In this document: in pieces, positions 9,470 to 17,859 of the stretch
Position numbering within the stretch: the first letter of the stretch is position 1
Layout: every line of letters begins with the position of its first letter
Source of the DNA: RYN-230 sp963717125
GTDB lineage: Bacteria; Actinomycetota; Actinomycetes; Streptosporangiales; Streptosporangiaceae
DNA length: 64,000 nt
Direction of reading: 5' to 3'
NCBI GenBank assembly: GCA_963717125.1
Contig: CAVQVG010000006.1
Location: 1-64,000 of the forward strand
Position numbers and translations under genes: made by a program
The notes under the pieces: model-generated
Database searches by the model: none
What the model was told of the DNA's origin: nothing
What the model saw: the letters and a program-made list of their open reading frames with translations, nothing else

Positions 9470-9604
9470 ATGCACACGCTCGTGACCTATCAGCCGGGGA
9501 GCCGGTTCTGGCCGTTCCAGTGGGCCGAGATGGGGGTCTTCCTCGCGGCCGCGCTGGCGTTGTGCGGACTCACCTACTGGTGGCTGCGACGCCAGTACTC
9601 GTGA
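9470..9604 (+). pseudogene. C-terminal fragment of an ABC-type membrane permease
   Basis: 45 residues reading HTLVTYQPGSRFWPFQWAEMG followed by a hydrophobic segment and WWLRRQYS before the stop. This has the shape of the last membrane helix of actinobacterial ABC permeases of the ABC-2 kind. The rest of the gene is replaced by the response-regulator remnant on the other strand. Confidence 0.5.
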
Positions 9605-9634
9605 TTTCGGCGGCAGCACCAGGTCAGTAGCGGG

Positions 9635-10962
9635 TTATTGAAGATGATTAGTGGCTGCCTTCGTTGGCTCGGCTTCCTGGAGCGTTGCTTGCGCGTACGG
9701 TGGCACGGTGCACGGGCCCGGCGGCGGTTCGGGAGGGGGCGCGGCTGCCCGGGGTGGGCGGGTGCGGTCACTACCCTCGAACAGAACGCCTCCCGCGGCG
9801 GCTGCGGCGAGCAGGGCGATCACGACGGAATAGACCAGTGCGGTGTCGTGCAGGCCAAAATGCGAGGTTGCCATGCCAGCGATCAGGGCTGGGAGGCCGA
9901 ACGCGAGGTAGTTGACGATGGAGATAGCGGCGATCAGCCCGGCCCGGTTGCTGGCGGTAGCCCGTGCCATGATCACGCGATAGCCGCCAAGGTTCGCAGG
10001 CCCAAAGCCCAGGCCGGCAAGCACGGTACCCAGCAGCAGCAGCGCTGGCGTGCTGGCCACGATCGCGGCGACCGTCACCACAGCGCCGCCCAGCAGCCCA
10101 AGGCAACCGCCCAGCATCACCGCGGGCGGGGCGGAGTTGCGAAATGCGAACGAGGTCACCGCGCCCAGGCCGGTGAGCAAGAAGGTGATCAGGCCGCCCC
10201 ACAACAGGTTGTTTGAGCCGGACAACTGCGCGGCTAGCGAGGGCCCCAGCGAGAGGTAGAAGCCGCCCAGCGCCCACACGGCCACCAGGCAGGGTACGGC
10301 CCGTATGAACGTGCCCCGGGCTGAGCGCGGCACGCTGACGTCCGGCCGCAGCGAAGCCAGGGCGCCGGGGCGCACAGTTCCCGGCTCCGGCGTCGCGGCC
10401 ACCAGGAGAATCGCGGCCAGGAAGGCACCCAGCAGCAGCCACCAGACCAGCTTCGCCGGGACCGGACCGTACTGGACCAGCACGCTGGTACCCAACGCTC
10501 CGAGGGCCAGACCCACGGTGCCCCCGTTGCTCGTCACCAGCGGCGCCAGGCTCCCGCCGGCCGCAGATCCAGCAGCGCGGCGCCGAGCGCGTTGGCCGCC
10601 AAGCCCACGGCTACCCCCTGCAACGCCCGCGCGGCAAACAGCGCCCCGACCCCGTGCGCCAGCAAGAACAGGATGCACGCCGCCGTATCCACGGCCAGCG
10701 CGGTGATGATCACCGGCCGACGTCCCACATGGTCGGACAGGGAGCCGAAGATCAGCACCGTCATCAGGAGGAACAGCACGTAGACGGCGAACACGGCGGT
10801 GAGCGTGCTCGCCGAGAACCCCCACCGGGCCTGGTAGACGCGATACAGCGGGGTAGGCGCGGCGGACGCGGCGAGGAACAGAACCAGCACTGCCGCCTCC
10901 AGCCAGAACGCGGCCGATCTCGCCGGCCTTGGCCGCTGAACTCGCTCTGCCTGGGTCGTCAC
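9635..10962 (-). CDS. MFS transporter, interrupted by one frameshift
   Basis: The first 130 residues (GTG 10962 down to about 10565) include the helix 2-3 signature GSLSDHVGRRPVI and end in LGAALLDLRPAG; the rest reads in a second frame from GGSLAPLVTSNGGTVGLALGAL to the stop at 9635. Together they give about 12 membrane helices, a normal-length MFS drug or metabolite exporter. The shift near 10555-10565 removes nothing else. The start follows the hydrolase stop by two bases, so the two genes are in one operon. The C-terminal tail is Pro-rich. Confidence 0.8.
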
Positions 10963-10964
10963 GG

Positions 10965-11786
10965 TCAGCGTAGCCAGTCGAGCAGCAGGTCGTTCAGCTG
11001 GCCGGGGGCGTCCCGCGGTACCCAGTGGCTGGCGCCCGCGATCTCCGCGTAGCGCCACGGTCCCGCCACCCAGGCCGCTGACTGCCGCATCCGCTCGCCG
11101 TCGAGGTAGTGGTCGCCGTCCGACCAGATGCCGAGCACCGGCGCCTGGACCGGCGGCAGGCTGGGCTGCGGGCCCGGCAGGCGCGGCGCCAGGTTGGCCC
11201 GGGCCCAGTTCAGCGCCGCGGTCAGCGCGCCCGGCCGGGACAGGTCCTCGATCCACTGGCCGGTGTCCCCGTCGCCCCGGCTGAACATCCGCAGCCACGC
11301 CCAGTCGTCGGCCCTGACGGTCGCCTCCGCGACGCCGGCGAACTGGAAGAACAGCTGATACCAGGCCATCTCGTGCTGCCGCAGGGTGACCGGTGCGAGC
11401 GGGTGCGGCACCGAGATGACCACAAGCCTGCGGACCCGGTCCGGGACGAGCGTGGCCGTGAGCCACGCCACCGCCGCGCCCCAGTCATGGCCGACGACGT
11501 GTGCCGCCTCGATGCCGAAGGCGTCCAGCAACCCGGTCACGTCCGCCACCACGTTCTGCAGCCGGTAGGCGGCGACGTCCTCCGGACGGCCGGACCGCCC
11601 GAACCCGCGCATGTCCAGCGTGATCACCCGGAAACCGTTGCTGACCAGGAATGGCACCTGGTTGCGCCAGAGCCGCGTGGAGTCGGGAAAACCGTGCATG
11701 AGCAGCACCGGGACTCCCGCGCCGTGCTCCTCGACGTACAGGGATATGCCGTTGACCTCGATGAACCGCCCCGGATCCGCGTTCAT
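10965..11786 (-). CDS. alpha/beta hydrolase, epoxide-hydrolase type
   Basis: 273 residues. HGFPDSTRLWRNQVPFL carries the HG oxyanion motif, and the nucleophile elbow is VGHDWGAAVAWL with Asp as nucleophile, as in soluble epoxide hydrolases and dehalogenases. An acid is likely in the GIWSDGDHYL region and the catalytic His in GASHWVPRDAPG. ATG 11786 overlaps the stop of the preceding reading frame (ATGA). It heads an operon with the MFS transporter. Substrate unknown. Confidence 0.9.
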   Translation of the reverse strand: MNADPGRFIEVNGISLYVEEHGAGVPVLLMHGFPDSTRLWRNQVPFLVSNGFRVITLDMRGFGRSGRPEDVAAYRLQNVVADVTGLLDAFGIEAAHVVGHDWGAAVAWLTATLVPDRVRRLVVISVPHPLAPVTLRQHEMAWYQLFFQFAGVAEATVRADDWAWLRMFSRGDGDTGQWIEDLSRPGALTAALNWARANLAPRLPGPQPSLPPVQAPVLGIWSDGDHYLDGERMRQSAAWVAGPWRYAEIAGASHWVPRDAPGQLNDLLLDWLR

Positions 11787-12121
11787 TCTGCTACTGACTG
11801 TGGGGTGAGGTCAGCGAAGCCCCGGCGGAACTTGTCGTCGGCGAGGAAGTGGGTGCCGCACTGGGTGTGGTGGTGCCTCGCGATGATGCTGGCTCCCTCG
11901 TGGGCGCCGGTGGCCGCGAAGTCCTTGTTCCGCTGGACGCGGCCCCGATACTCGACCAGTGGCTCGGCCTGGATGCCGCAACGCCGGCCAGCGGAAGCGA
12001 TTAGGGGTTCCGATGGCGCGAGCAAGTGGCCTGCAACACGCAAAGTGAACGATCTTCGCGTGGTCGCGCGTCGTCCGGCCCGCCCTTCCACTGCGGAACA
12101 CGTGAAGCGGGCGCTGCTCAC
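11783..12121 (-). pseudogene. possible beta-carbonic-anhydrase-like remnant
   Basis: The last 35 residues (IIARHHHTQCGTHFLADDKF and on) resemble the His-x-x-Cys zinc site and following DDxF segment of beta-class carbonic anhydrases. The N-terminal half is Arg-rich and shows no recognisable domain, so the gene looks truncated. Its stop overlaps the hydrolase start codon. The identification rests on one short motif and is tentative. Confidence 0.35.
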
Positions 12122-12168
12122 TGAGGCGCCCGACGACCTCGTGGCATCCGGCGCTCTATGGTCGGTGA

Positions 12169-12327
12169 ATGAACGGACTTGCTTCTTCCGTGCCTGCGGT
12201 GCGGGTCGAGGGTGTGGTCAAGCGCTTCGGGGCGACTACGGCGCTGGATGGTGCCGGGCTCGAGGTTCCGGGGGGAATGGTGTTCGGCCCTGCTGGGCCC
12301 GAACGGGGCGGGCAAGCCCGTTACTGA
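12169..12327 (+). pseudogene. 5' fragment of a DrrA-type ABC ATPase
   Basis: From ATG 12169 the sequence reads VRVEGVVKRFGATTALDG and then, after skipping one extra C near 12288, FGLLGPNGAGK: the start of a drug-exporter ATPase up to the Gly-Lys of Walker A. Right after GGCAAG (12311-12316) the similarity stops and the frame ends at TGA. The missing continuation (GKTTLVRILATLLAPDAG) is found at 29603 on the same strand. Confidence 0.7.
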
Positions 12328-12356
12328 ATTGTGACGTTCTAGGTTAAGATCATCCG

Positions 12357-12385
12357 CGCCCGGCAGGCGATCTGGCTGCCGGGCG
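12357..12385. terminator. strong hairpin, likely terminator
   Basis: A perfect 10-bp stem (CGCCCGGCAG with CTGCCGGGCG) and a 9-base loop, followed by TCTTGCTC. It lies just beyond the broken DrrA fragment. Between here and the TetR gene (12386-12610) I see no convincing gene. Confidence 0.55.
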
Positions 12386-12610
12386 TCTTGCTCGGAAGCT
12401 CAGGCATGTGTCCCGCTTGGTTCGTCTGCAATGGCCGATCGTGGAGAGTGGACCTCTGGCGACGTCAAGGCCAACGTCAACCTGATTCACAAGTGTTCTT
12501 GGCTTGTCATCCATCTGAGCGTCTTTGCCTGGGGGTGGCGGTGAGCTGGCCTGCCCGGCTCCGTATCAGCACTGATGCCGCACTGGCTGACAACGCTGTA
12601 CCAGCCGGTG

Positions 12611-13222
12611 TTACCTGCCGGGTGGTGTCCTGCCTGGGTCGCCGGGGCCGCGGAACAGCGGGCGTAGCCGCGCGGCGAGCAGGCCGGTGATCTGTTCGTC
12701 GCTGAGGTCGGTCCAGTGCCGGGACCGCCAGGTCGCGAGCATGAGGAGCATGCCGAGGAAGCCGATGACCTCGGCGTCGATGCTGACGTCGTCGCGGAGC
12801 TGGCCCCGGGCTTGCTCGAAGGCTCTGGTCAGCAGGCGGCGGGCGGCGGCCGGGATTTCCTTCAGGTCGTCGGTGAGGCCGGGGTAGCGGGCCGCGTCGC
12901 CGAGCCCGAACTGCAGCAGTTCCGGGCGCCCGGCGAGCCGGGTTTGCAGTTCGGCCAGGCACCGTTGCAGGCCGTCGATCGCGGCCTGCGGGCTGGAGGT
13001 GTCGATGCCGGGCTGGTATGCGTCCAGCTCGGTTGCGGGGCTGAACCGGCGTACCGCCTCGCGGGCCAGGGCGGCCTTGCCGCCGAAGTGCCGGAACAGG
13101 GTGACCTCGTTCACGGCTGCGGCGGCGGCGATGTCGCGGGTGGTGATCGCGCTCATGCCGCGCTCGGTGGCCAGGGACAGGAACGCTCGCAGGATCTTGT
13201 CCGCGGTTTCTTCGCTGCTCAC
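12611..13222 (-). CDS. TetR-family transcriptional regulator
   Basis: 203 residues from GTG 13222. The N-terminal helix-turn-helix reads ITTRDIAAAAAVNEVTLFRHFGGKAALAREAV, standard for TetR/AcrR. The C-terminal ligand domain is not specific. It follows the DUF1772-like gene by four bases, and a 16-bp perfect palindrome lies in the shared promoter at 13733-13748, a good candidate for its operator. Confidence 0.92.
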   Translation of the reverse strand: MSSEETADKILRAFLSLATERGMSAITTRDIAAAAAVNEVTLFRHFGGKAALAREAVRRFSPATELDAYQPGIDTSSPQAAIDGLQRCLAELQTRLAGRPELLQFGLGDAARYPGLTDDLKEIPAAARRLLTRAFEQARGQLRDDVSIDAEVIGFLGMLLMLATWRSRHWTDLSDEQITGLLAARLRPLFRGPGDPGRTPPGR

Positions 13223-13226
13223 CAGG

Positions 13227-13703
13227 CTAGGTTGCCACGCCGATGCCGGCGGCGATGGCGACCGTAATGAGCGTGGCGGCCTGCAGCGCGGCCCGGGCGG
13301 CTGACCAGCGGGCGAACCGGGCCAGCAGCGGCGCCAGGGCCGCCTGGGTGTCCTCGGCGCGGCCGATCTTGAACATGGTGGGGGCGGCGCGGCCGGTGGC
13401 GATGCTGTGCAGCACCGACAGCGCCGCGGCCGCGGCCAGCAGCCCGGTCACCGCCCCGGAGGAGCCCCGGGCGGCCGCGGTGGCGAACGCGGCGATCGTC
13501 AGCGCCGCGGCGCTCACCCCGAGCGCCGCATAGTACGCGACCCCGTTGCCCAGGTCGGCGGACCGCGCGTAGGCCGCGTACGCGACCGCTCCGATCCGCC
13601 GCCGCGCGGGGAGCTGGACGATCACCTTGTCCAGTGAAAGGCCGGCCAGTAGCCCGTCGGCCACCAGGGCCGCGAGCGTCACCCCGGCAACGACATCGTC
13701 CAT
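13227..13703 (-). CDS. four-helix membrane protein, DUF1772-like
   Basis: 158 residues with about four hydrophobic segments (VAGVTLAALVADGLLAGLSL, GVAYYAALGVSAAALTIAAF, VTGLLAAAAALSVLHSIATG, LQAATLITVAIAAGIGVA). Size and pattern suit the DUF1772/anthrone-oxygenase-like membrane family, in which TetR linkage is common. It forms a two-gene unit with the TetR gene. Confidence 0.75.
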   Translation of the reverse strand: MDDVVAGVTLAALVADGLLAGLSLDKVIVQLPARRRIGAVAYAAYARSADLGNGVAYYAALGVSAAALTIAAFATAAARGSSGAVTGLLAAAAALSVLHSIATGRAAPTMFKIGRAEDTQAALAPLLARFARWSAARAALQAATLITVAIAAGIGVAT

Positions 13704-13732
13704 TGCGGCCTCCCTCTAGAGTAGAGTTATGA

Positions 13733-13748
13733 ATGCAAGTACTTGCAT
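13733..13748. promoter_or_regulatory. 16-bp perfect palindrome, candidate TetR operator
   Basis: ATGCAAGTACTTGCAT reads the same on both strands and lies 29 bp upstream of the DUF1772/TetR operon start and 36 bp upstream of the YceI start at 13784, where a TetR dimer could control both directions. Confidence 0.65.
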
Positions 13749-13783
13749 GCATACTACGTCATGCGACGGAGGAGGAAGCCAGA

Positions 13784-14160
13784 ATGCGGACACCGTCAGG
13801 ACAGATGAAGGCACCACCGCTGCAGGCTCTGCTGAACGACGGGAAGCTGGCCGGGGAATGGGCCCTAGACCCGATCAAGTCCAGTATCGGGCTGAAGAGC
13901 AGGAGCATGTGGGGCCTGACTCCGGTGAACGGCGTCTTCCGCAGGGTCAGCGGGAACGGCACCGTCTGTGCGGACGGCGCGGTCAGCGGCACCGTCACGG
14001 TGGCCGCGGCGTCCATCGAGACGAAGAACGCCCGGCGCGACACGCACCTGCGCTCGGCTGACTTCTTCGACAGTGGCAACAACCCGGACATCACCTTCAC
14101 CGCGGACGGTATCCGGCCGTGCACAGCGCCCTCACCATCCACGCCGTCTTCACCCGGCGG
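13784..14160 (+). pseudogene. YceI-family protein, truncated by frameshift
   Basis: ATG 13784 follows GGAGGAAG. The protein reads GEWALDPIKSSIGLKSRSMWG, SGTVTVAAASIETKNARRDTHLRSADFFD and DITFTADGIRP, the lipocalin-like YceI fold. Near 14115 the frame is lost; another frame continues for a few residues as VHSALTIHAVFTRR before the similarity ends. The last third of the domain is missing, so the gene appears inactive. Confidence 0.75.
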
Positions 14161-14167
14161 TAAGCGC

Positions 14168-14290
14168 ATGCGAGTCGCAGGGACGGGCGCCACAGGTCTC
14201 ACCGGCAGAACGGTCACCCGCCTGCTGCGCCCAGGTGGCGATGAAGTCGCCGCGCTCAGCCGCAACCGCGGCCGCAGCTGCTCCGCAGGC
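14168..14290 (+). pseudogene. N-terminal fragment of an NmrA/epimerase-type NAD(P)-binding protein
   Basis: From ATG 14168: MRVAGTGATGLTGRTVTRLL followed by EVAALSRNRG, the Rossmann glycine motif (GATGLTGR) and first strand-helix-strand of an NmrA-like reductase. The rest of the gene is absent and the frame continues with unrelated sequence to 14371. Confidence 0.6.
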
Positions 14291-14367
14291 CCGGGACAGC
14301 ACATCAGGGGACCGTCGGCCGTGAAGGCGCCGCAACATAGACACACAACAGGCGAGGGAGGAAACCG

Positions 14368-14823
14368 ATGAGCGACTTTCAGGCCATCGCTGACCGCGTC
14401 GAGATCGAGGCGCTGCGCGGCGAGGCCACCGACGCGGTAATGATGCGCGACTTCGACCGCGCCGCGTCGCTGTTCACACCGGACGGCGTGGTGCGGATCC
14501 CCCACATCGGCGCCGAGGTCGCCGGCCGGGAGCAGCTCCGCGCCGCGGGCGAGCGGCTGCAGGGTCTATGGGACTACTTCGTGCAAACCACGCACCCGGG
14601 CACGATCCGGCTCGACGGTGACACCGCAGCCGGCCGCGCATACATCTCAGAACTCATGCACGGGCACGACGGCAGGTCGGAGCTGAACTATGCCGTGTAC
14701 CACGACCGCTACCGGCGCACTCCGGAGGGCTGGAAGTTCACCGAGCGCGTCTACGAGGTCAGGTACCTTGACCGCAGTCCGCTGGCAGGCTCGGCGCCCC
14801 ATGCAGCCGGGGACGCCCGCTAA
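14368..14823 (+). CDS. SnoaL/NTF2-like protein
   Basis: 151 residues from ATG 14368 after GAGGGAGGAAACCG. The sequence AIADRVEIEALRGEATDAVMMRDFDRAASLFTPDGVVRIPHIG and a later YRRTPEGWKFTERVYEVRYLD are the cone-shaped NTF2 fold found in SnoaL-like cyclases, isomerases and many stand-alone proteins. Function cannot be narrowed. It appears intact although both neighbours are broken. Confidence 0.85.
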   Translation: MSDFQAIADRVEIEALRGEATDAVMMRDFDRAASLFTPDGVVRIPHIGAEVAGREQLRAAGERLQGLWDYFVQTTHPGTIRLDGDTAAGRAYISELMHGHDGRSELNYAVYHDRYRRTPEGWKFTERVYEVRYLDRSPLAGSAPHAAGDAR

Positions 14824-14829
14824 CCCGCC

Positions 14830-15110
14830 GTCGCGCTGAAGACCGGGATCGCCTACCTGCCGCTGATGGTCGCGGTCTTGCTGATGCCGGGTGCCGCGTC
14901 CCAGCTTGTCTTCCGGATCGGCGCCCGGCCGCTGTTCGCGGCCGGCGGCGTGTTCGCGGCCGGCGGTGCTTTTCTGGCTGTTCCGGGTCAACGAGCACAG
15001 CAGCTACGCGGGTGGCCTGCTCGGCGCCATGCTGGTCACCGCAGTGGGGATAAGCCTGATGTTCGTCCCGATGTCACTGGTCTCCCTGGCGAAGGTGGCG
15101 CTGACAGTGA
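14830..15110 (+). pseudogene. fragment of an EmrB/QacA-type MFS transporter
   Basis: Two frames give KTGIAYLPLMVAVLLMPGAASQLVFRIGARPLFAAGG and then FRVNEHSSYAGGLLGAMLVTAVGISLMFVPMSLVSLA, consecutive helices from the second half of a 14-helix drug transporter. The frame changes near 14970, and both ends of the gene are missing. Confidence 0.65.
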
Positions 15111-15410
15111 TCTCCCGCGGACCGCGGGCACCAGGGCACGGCACACTGCCGGCTGGCCGGGCCACCGCAACATCAGGTGCCCCATCCGGCCTGGTCCAGT
15201 ACCCCCAGCGCTCCCGGGCAGCCTGACGCAGACCGCGCCCCGGAAGGAAAGCGTGCCAGCAGCCAGACGCGTCATGGCGGCTGCGGTTCGCAGCTTGAGT
15301 CCGGTCTGGGCGGGAAATCCGGTAATGGGGCTGGGCTGCCGCTGAAAGCGCCGCAGGCGGCTGCGGACCGTCGCCAGTGGTACGCCGACTTGGTCGCGGA
15401 AATTCTGGCT

Positions 15411-15433
15411 TGACCTTGACCCTGCGTCAGGGT
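15411..15433 (+). promoter_or_regulatory. MerR-type promoter/operator
   Basis: TTGACC is followed by an inverted repeat ACCCTG-CGT-CAGGGT (15419-15433). A dyad placed right behind a -35-like TTGACC is the layout MerR-family regulators use. No intact MerR gene or target gene is adjacent; downstream lies only the TnsA-like remnant. Confidence 0.45.
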
Positions 15434-15558
15434 TGCAGCATGGCGGTCATGAACCTCAGCGTGCGCTCCACCACACCGGGGTGCCGCTGTACGTTCTCAC
15501 CGATAAAGGGGTATCGTCCCAGCGGTTCACGGTGTCACGGTGCCGAACCGCTCCGGCG

Positions 15559-15947
15559 ATGTCACGCACTCCGGATTACTTCGCGCGGCTGGCCGGCGTG
15601 GGCGCAGTCGTAGCCGTAGCCGTAGCCGTAGCCGATGTCCGCCCGGCGGACCGGGTGTGGCCTCGGGATGAGCTGAAGGTCAAGGCCACCCCGGCGGCTT
15701 GTGCGGCAGTCGGCTGGCCGTTCCGGCTGGGGCACTAGCTGGTACCGGTGCTTGCCGCGAACGTGCTGTGGCTGTCGGGGTACCGCCATCCGCGCCATGG
15801 TGACCCGCAGCCGCCCCGCCGCTGCTGTCGGCATTCGCCGACGGGGCGCGCTGATGGCCCGGGCGTCGGCGGCAGCGGATCCGCTGCCTGACCCGCCGGT
15901 GGCTGTTTCACCTGCTGCGGCGTGGCGATCTGGTCACCGACCTGTAG
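15559..15947 (+). pseudogene. TnsA-like transposase endonuclease remnant
   Basis: The frame from ATG 15559 reads RTPDYFARLAG, DVRPADRVWPRDELKVKATPAACAAVGWPF, then a stop at 15738; further on, other frames give LVPVLAANVLWLSGYRHPR and LFHLLRRGDLVTDL. This order and wording match TnsA-like endonuclease subunits that act with a transposase in Tn7-like and related actinobacterial elements. The N-terminal part is not recognisable and stops and shifts break the gene. No TnsB or TnsC gene is present in the window. Confidence 0.6.
15610..15633 (+). repeat. four tandem copies of GTAGCC
   Basis: Four perfect hexamers GTAGCC inside the TnsA-like remnant, encoding alternating Val-Ala just before DVRPAD. 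They look like slippage expansion in a decaying gene. Confidence 0.8.
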
Positions 15948-15978
15948 GCCGCGGCGGGACGGCAGAATAACTCTAGGT

Positions 15979-17136
15979 CTAGGGCCGACTCGCCTTAGCC
16001 GGCGGCAGCGTCGCGATGTGCTCCCCGCACCGGGCCGGGTCATACCCAGGCAAGCTGGCCAGCTGATCGAGCAGCCATCTGGACGACAGGACCTTCAGCA
16101 GGCCCTGCACCTCGCGGGAGCCGATCTGGCCGGCCGGGATGACCAGGTCGAAACGCTCGGCGGTCAGCGGGACGAAGGCCAGGCCGTAGGCGAGGGCCGC
16201 AGGCTCGCTCGCGACCCCCGCATCGGCTAGTCCCGCGGCGATGGCCGCGGCGACTTGCAGGTGCCCGCTCGCCTGGGTGCCGTACCCGGGCAGCCCGCCG
16301 GCCTCGATCCCCAGCCCGGACAGCTCGCGGTCGAGCAGAAGGCGCGCCTCGGCACCTGGCTCCCGGTTCACCAGTTGCAGGCCGCGCTCGGCGAGATCGC
16401 CGACGCCGCAGACGCCATCGGCCAGCTCCGGCCGCAGCACCAGCCCCTCGCGCCAGGAGCAGAACCCGATCACCTCGCCGCCCTGGGGCAGCAGCTCCCC
16501 GGCCGGGCCGGTGTTGTACTCGCCGGCTCGCCCGCGCAGGTGCGCACCGGCGACGTGCACGAGCCCCTCGGCGGCTAGCCCGAGCGCCTCCCGGCTCGCG
16601 CAGGGCCACCAGCTGAACGTGACCGGCGGGTCGAGCAGCCCAAGCGGGGTTTCCAGCAGCGGCAGCGCCGGGTCGCAGCCCGCGGCCACGAGCGTTGGCC
16701 GCGGCGGCCCGATGGGCCGTACCCACTCACCTGCGCCCGGTTCACTGTCCCCGCGGCCGGCCCCGGCGGCCAGCCCGCCAGCCGGGAGGAACCCGCCCCG
16801 GCTCACAGTGGCGCCCGACAGCGGCAGCGCGACGAGTCCCTCGCCCACCGGCGCGAGCGTAACCCTGGCTCCCTCGCCGCCCAGCGGCGCGACCGGCCTG
16901 GCCACGACCTGCGGAGCCGGGCTGAACGACCCGAATACCTCCTCGACGGTCATGCCGAGAGCTCGCGCTAGTCCCAGCGCGGCCCGCAGGGACGGGTCGG
17001 ACTGGCCAGACTCGACCGCGGAGACGGCCTGCCGCGTCACGCCGGCCATGGCGGCCAGCTGCTGCTGCGAGAACCCGCGAGCCTGCCGGGCCAGCCGCAG
17101 CCGCGCGCCGTTTCCGGCGCCATGCCCGTCACTCAT
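15979..17136 (-). CDS. XRE helix-turn-helix regulator with periplasmic-binding-protein-like sensor domain
   Basis: 385 residues. Residues about 10-65 form an XRE helix-turn-helix (LRLARQARGFSQQQLAAMAGVTRQAVSAVESGQSDPSLRAAL). From about residue 150 a PBP-like domain follows, with PTLVAAGCDPALPLLE, VAGAHLRG and a C-terminal half ASGHLQVAAAIAAGLADAGVASEPAALAYGLAFVPLTAERFDLVIP. This domain, seen also in molybdate-responsive regulators, usually senses molybdate, tungstate or another oxyanion. It shares that domain with the GntR-type regulator at 25223 but not the DNA-binding part. Its target is unknown. Confidence 0.85.
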   Translation of the reverse strand: MSDGHGAGNGARLRLARQARGFSQQQLAAMAGVTRQAVSAVESGQSDPSLRAALGLARALGMTVEEVFGSFSPAPQVVARPVAPLGGEGARVTLAPVGEGLVALPLSGATVSRGGFLPAGGLAAGAGRGDSEPGAGEWVRPIGPPRPTLVAAGCDPALPLLETPLGLLDPPVTFSWWPCASREALGLAAEGLVHVAGAHLRGRAGEYNTGPAGELLPQGGEVIGFCSWREGLVLRPELADGVCGVGDLAERGLQLVNREPGAEARLLLDRELSGLGIEAGGLPGYGTQASGHLQVAAAIAAGLADAGVASEPAALAYGLAFVPLTAERFDLVIPAGQIGSREVQGLLKVLSSRWLLDQLASLPGYDPARCGEHIATLPPAKASRP

Positions 17137-17236
17137 GATCTACCTCCCCTGGACGCACCGGAACTCTGTCCCGAACTCACCGAGATCAACCCCCGCCAGC
17201 ATGTCCGGTGTCCCTGTGTACTAGAGCCACCTTCGG

Positions 17237-17440
17237 ATGTGGACCACAGTTTTCATCGACTGGATATCGGGCGGAGCCGTACCCCGGGCGTGGGCGCGCC
17301 GCCCGCAGGCCGCGGCCCTGGTCGCGGCGCTTGCAGACCCGGAGCGTAGCTGGGATCCGATCGTGATCGGGGAGTACGAGCGGGCGTTTCTACGGCGGGC
17401 AGTACTCGGCGATGGCACCGCTGTTCGAGCATCACGGCGC
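17237..17440 (+). pseudogene. serine recombinase remnant
   Basis: AVPRAWARRPQAAALVAALADPERSWDPIVIGEYERAF, then in another frame FYGGQYSAMAPLFEHHGA, is the N-terminal catalytic-domain region of large serine recombinases common in actinobacteria. The start, the catalytic Ser region and all later domains are missing, and the piece runs directly into an unrelated membrane-protein fragment. Confidence 0.65.
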
Positions 17441-17499
17441 GAGCTGTGGACCCGGAGGTGGATAGGCGGATCGACAACCACGCCGAGGGCCGCGAGGAG

Positions 17500-17737
17500 A
17501 CAGTTCCAGGTGCTCGCACGCTTCTACGGGGCGCCCCACCGGCCCAGTGACACCGGCCACATCGCCGGCCTGGGCGCCGGCTACGTCGCCACGCTCAGCG
17601 CGTTCTACGTAGACAACGGACCGCATCTGCCGCTGTACGACCGCCCGCGCGTACTGGCGTTCTATCTGCTTCCTCCCTGGAGGGGCGCCGGTCACCGCCC
17701 ATGCCGTCCTGCGCGCCCGCCAGGCTCGGCCGCGTGA
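17500..17737 (+). pseudogene. fragment of a membrane protein related to the gene at 22713
   Basis: Reads DTGHIAGLGAGYVATLSAFYVDNGPHLPLYD, nearly the same as a segment of the intact minus-strand gene at 22713-23243 (DTGHIAGMGTAYVAMLTAFYVDNGPHLPLWD). The N-terminal helices are missing and the C-terminus differs. Confidence 0.7.
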
Positions 17738-17859
17738 TCCCCGCGGCACCGCCGGGACGGCTGGCAGGCTTGCTGCCAGCGGCAGAGCGACCCGCAGCCG
17801 TTCTCGATCAGGGTGCCGCAGACGGTGCGCAGGTGGCCAGGGAGTGAGCTCCCGGCCGG

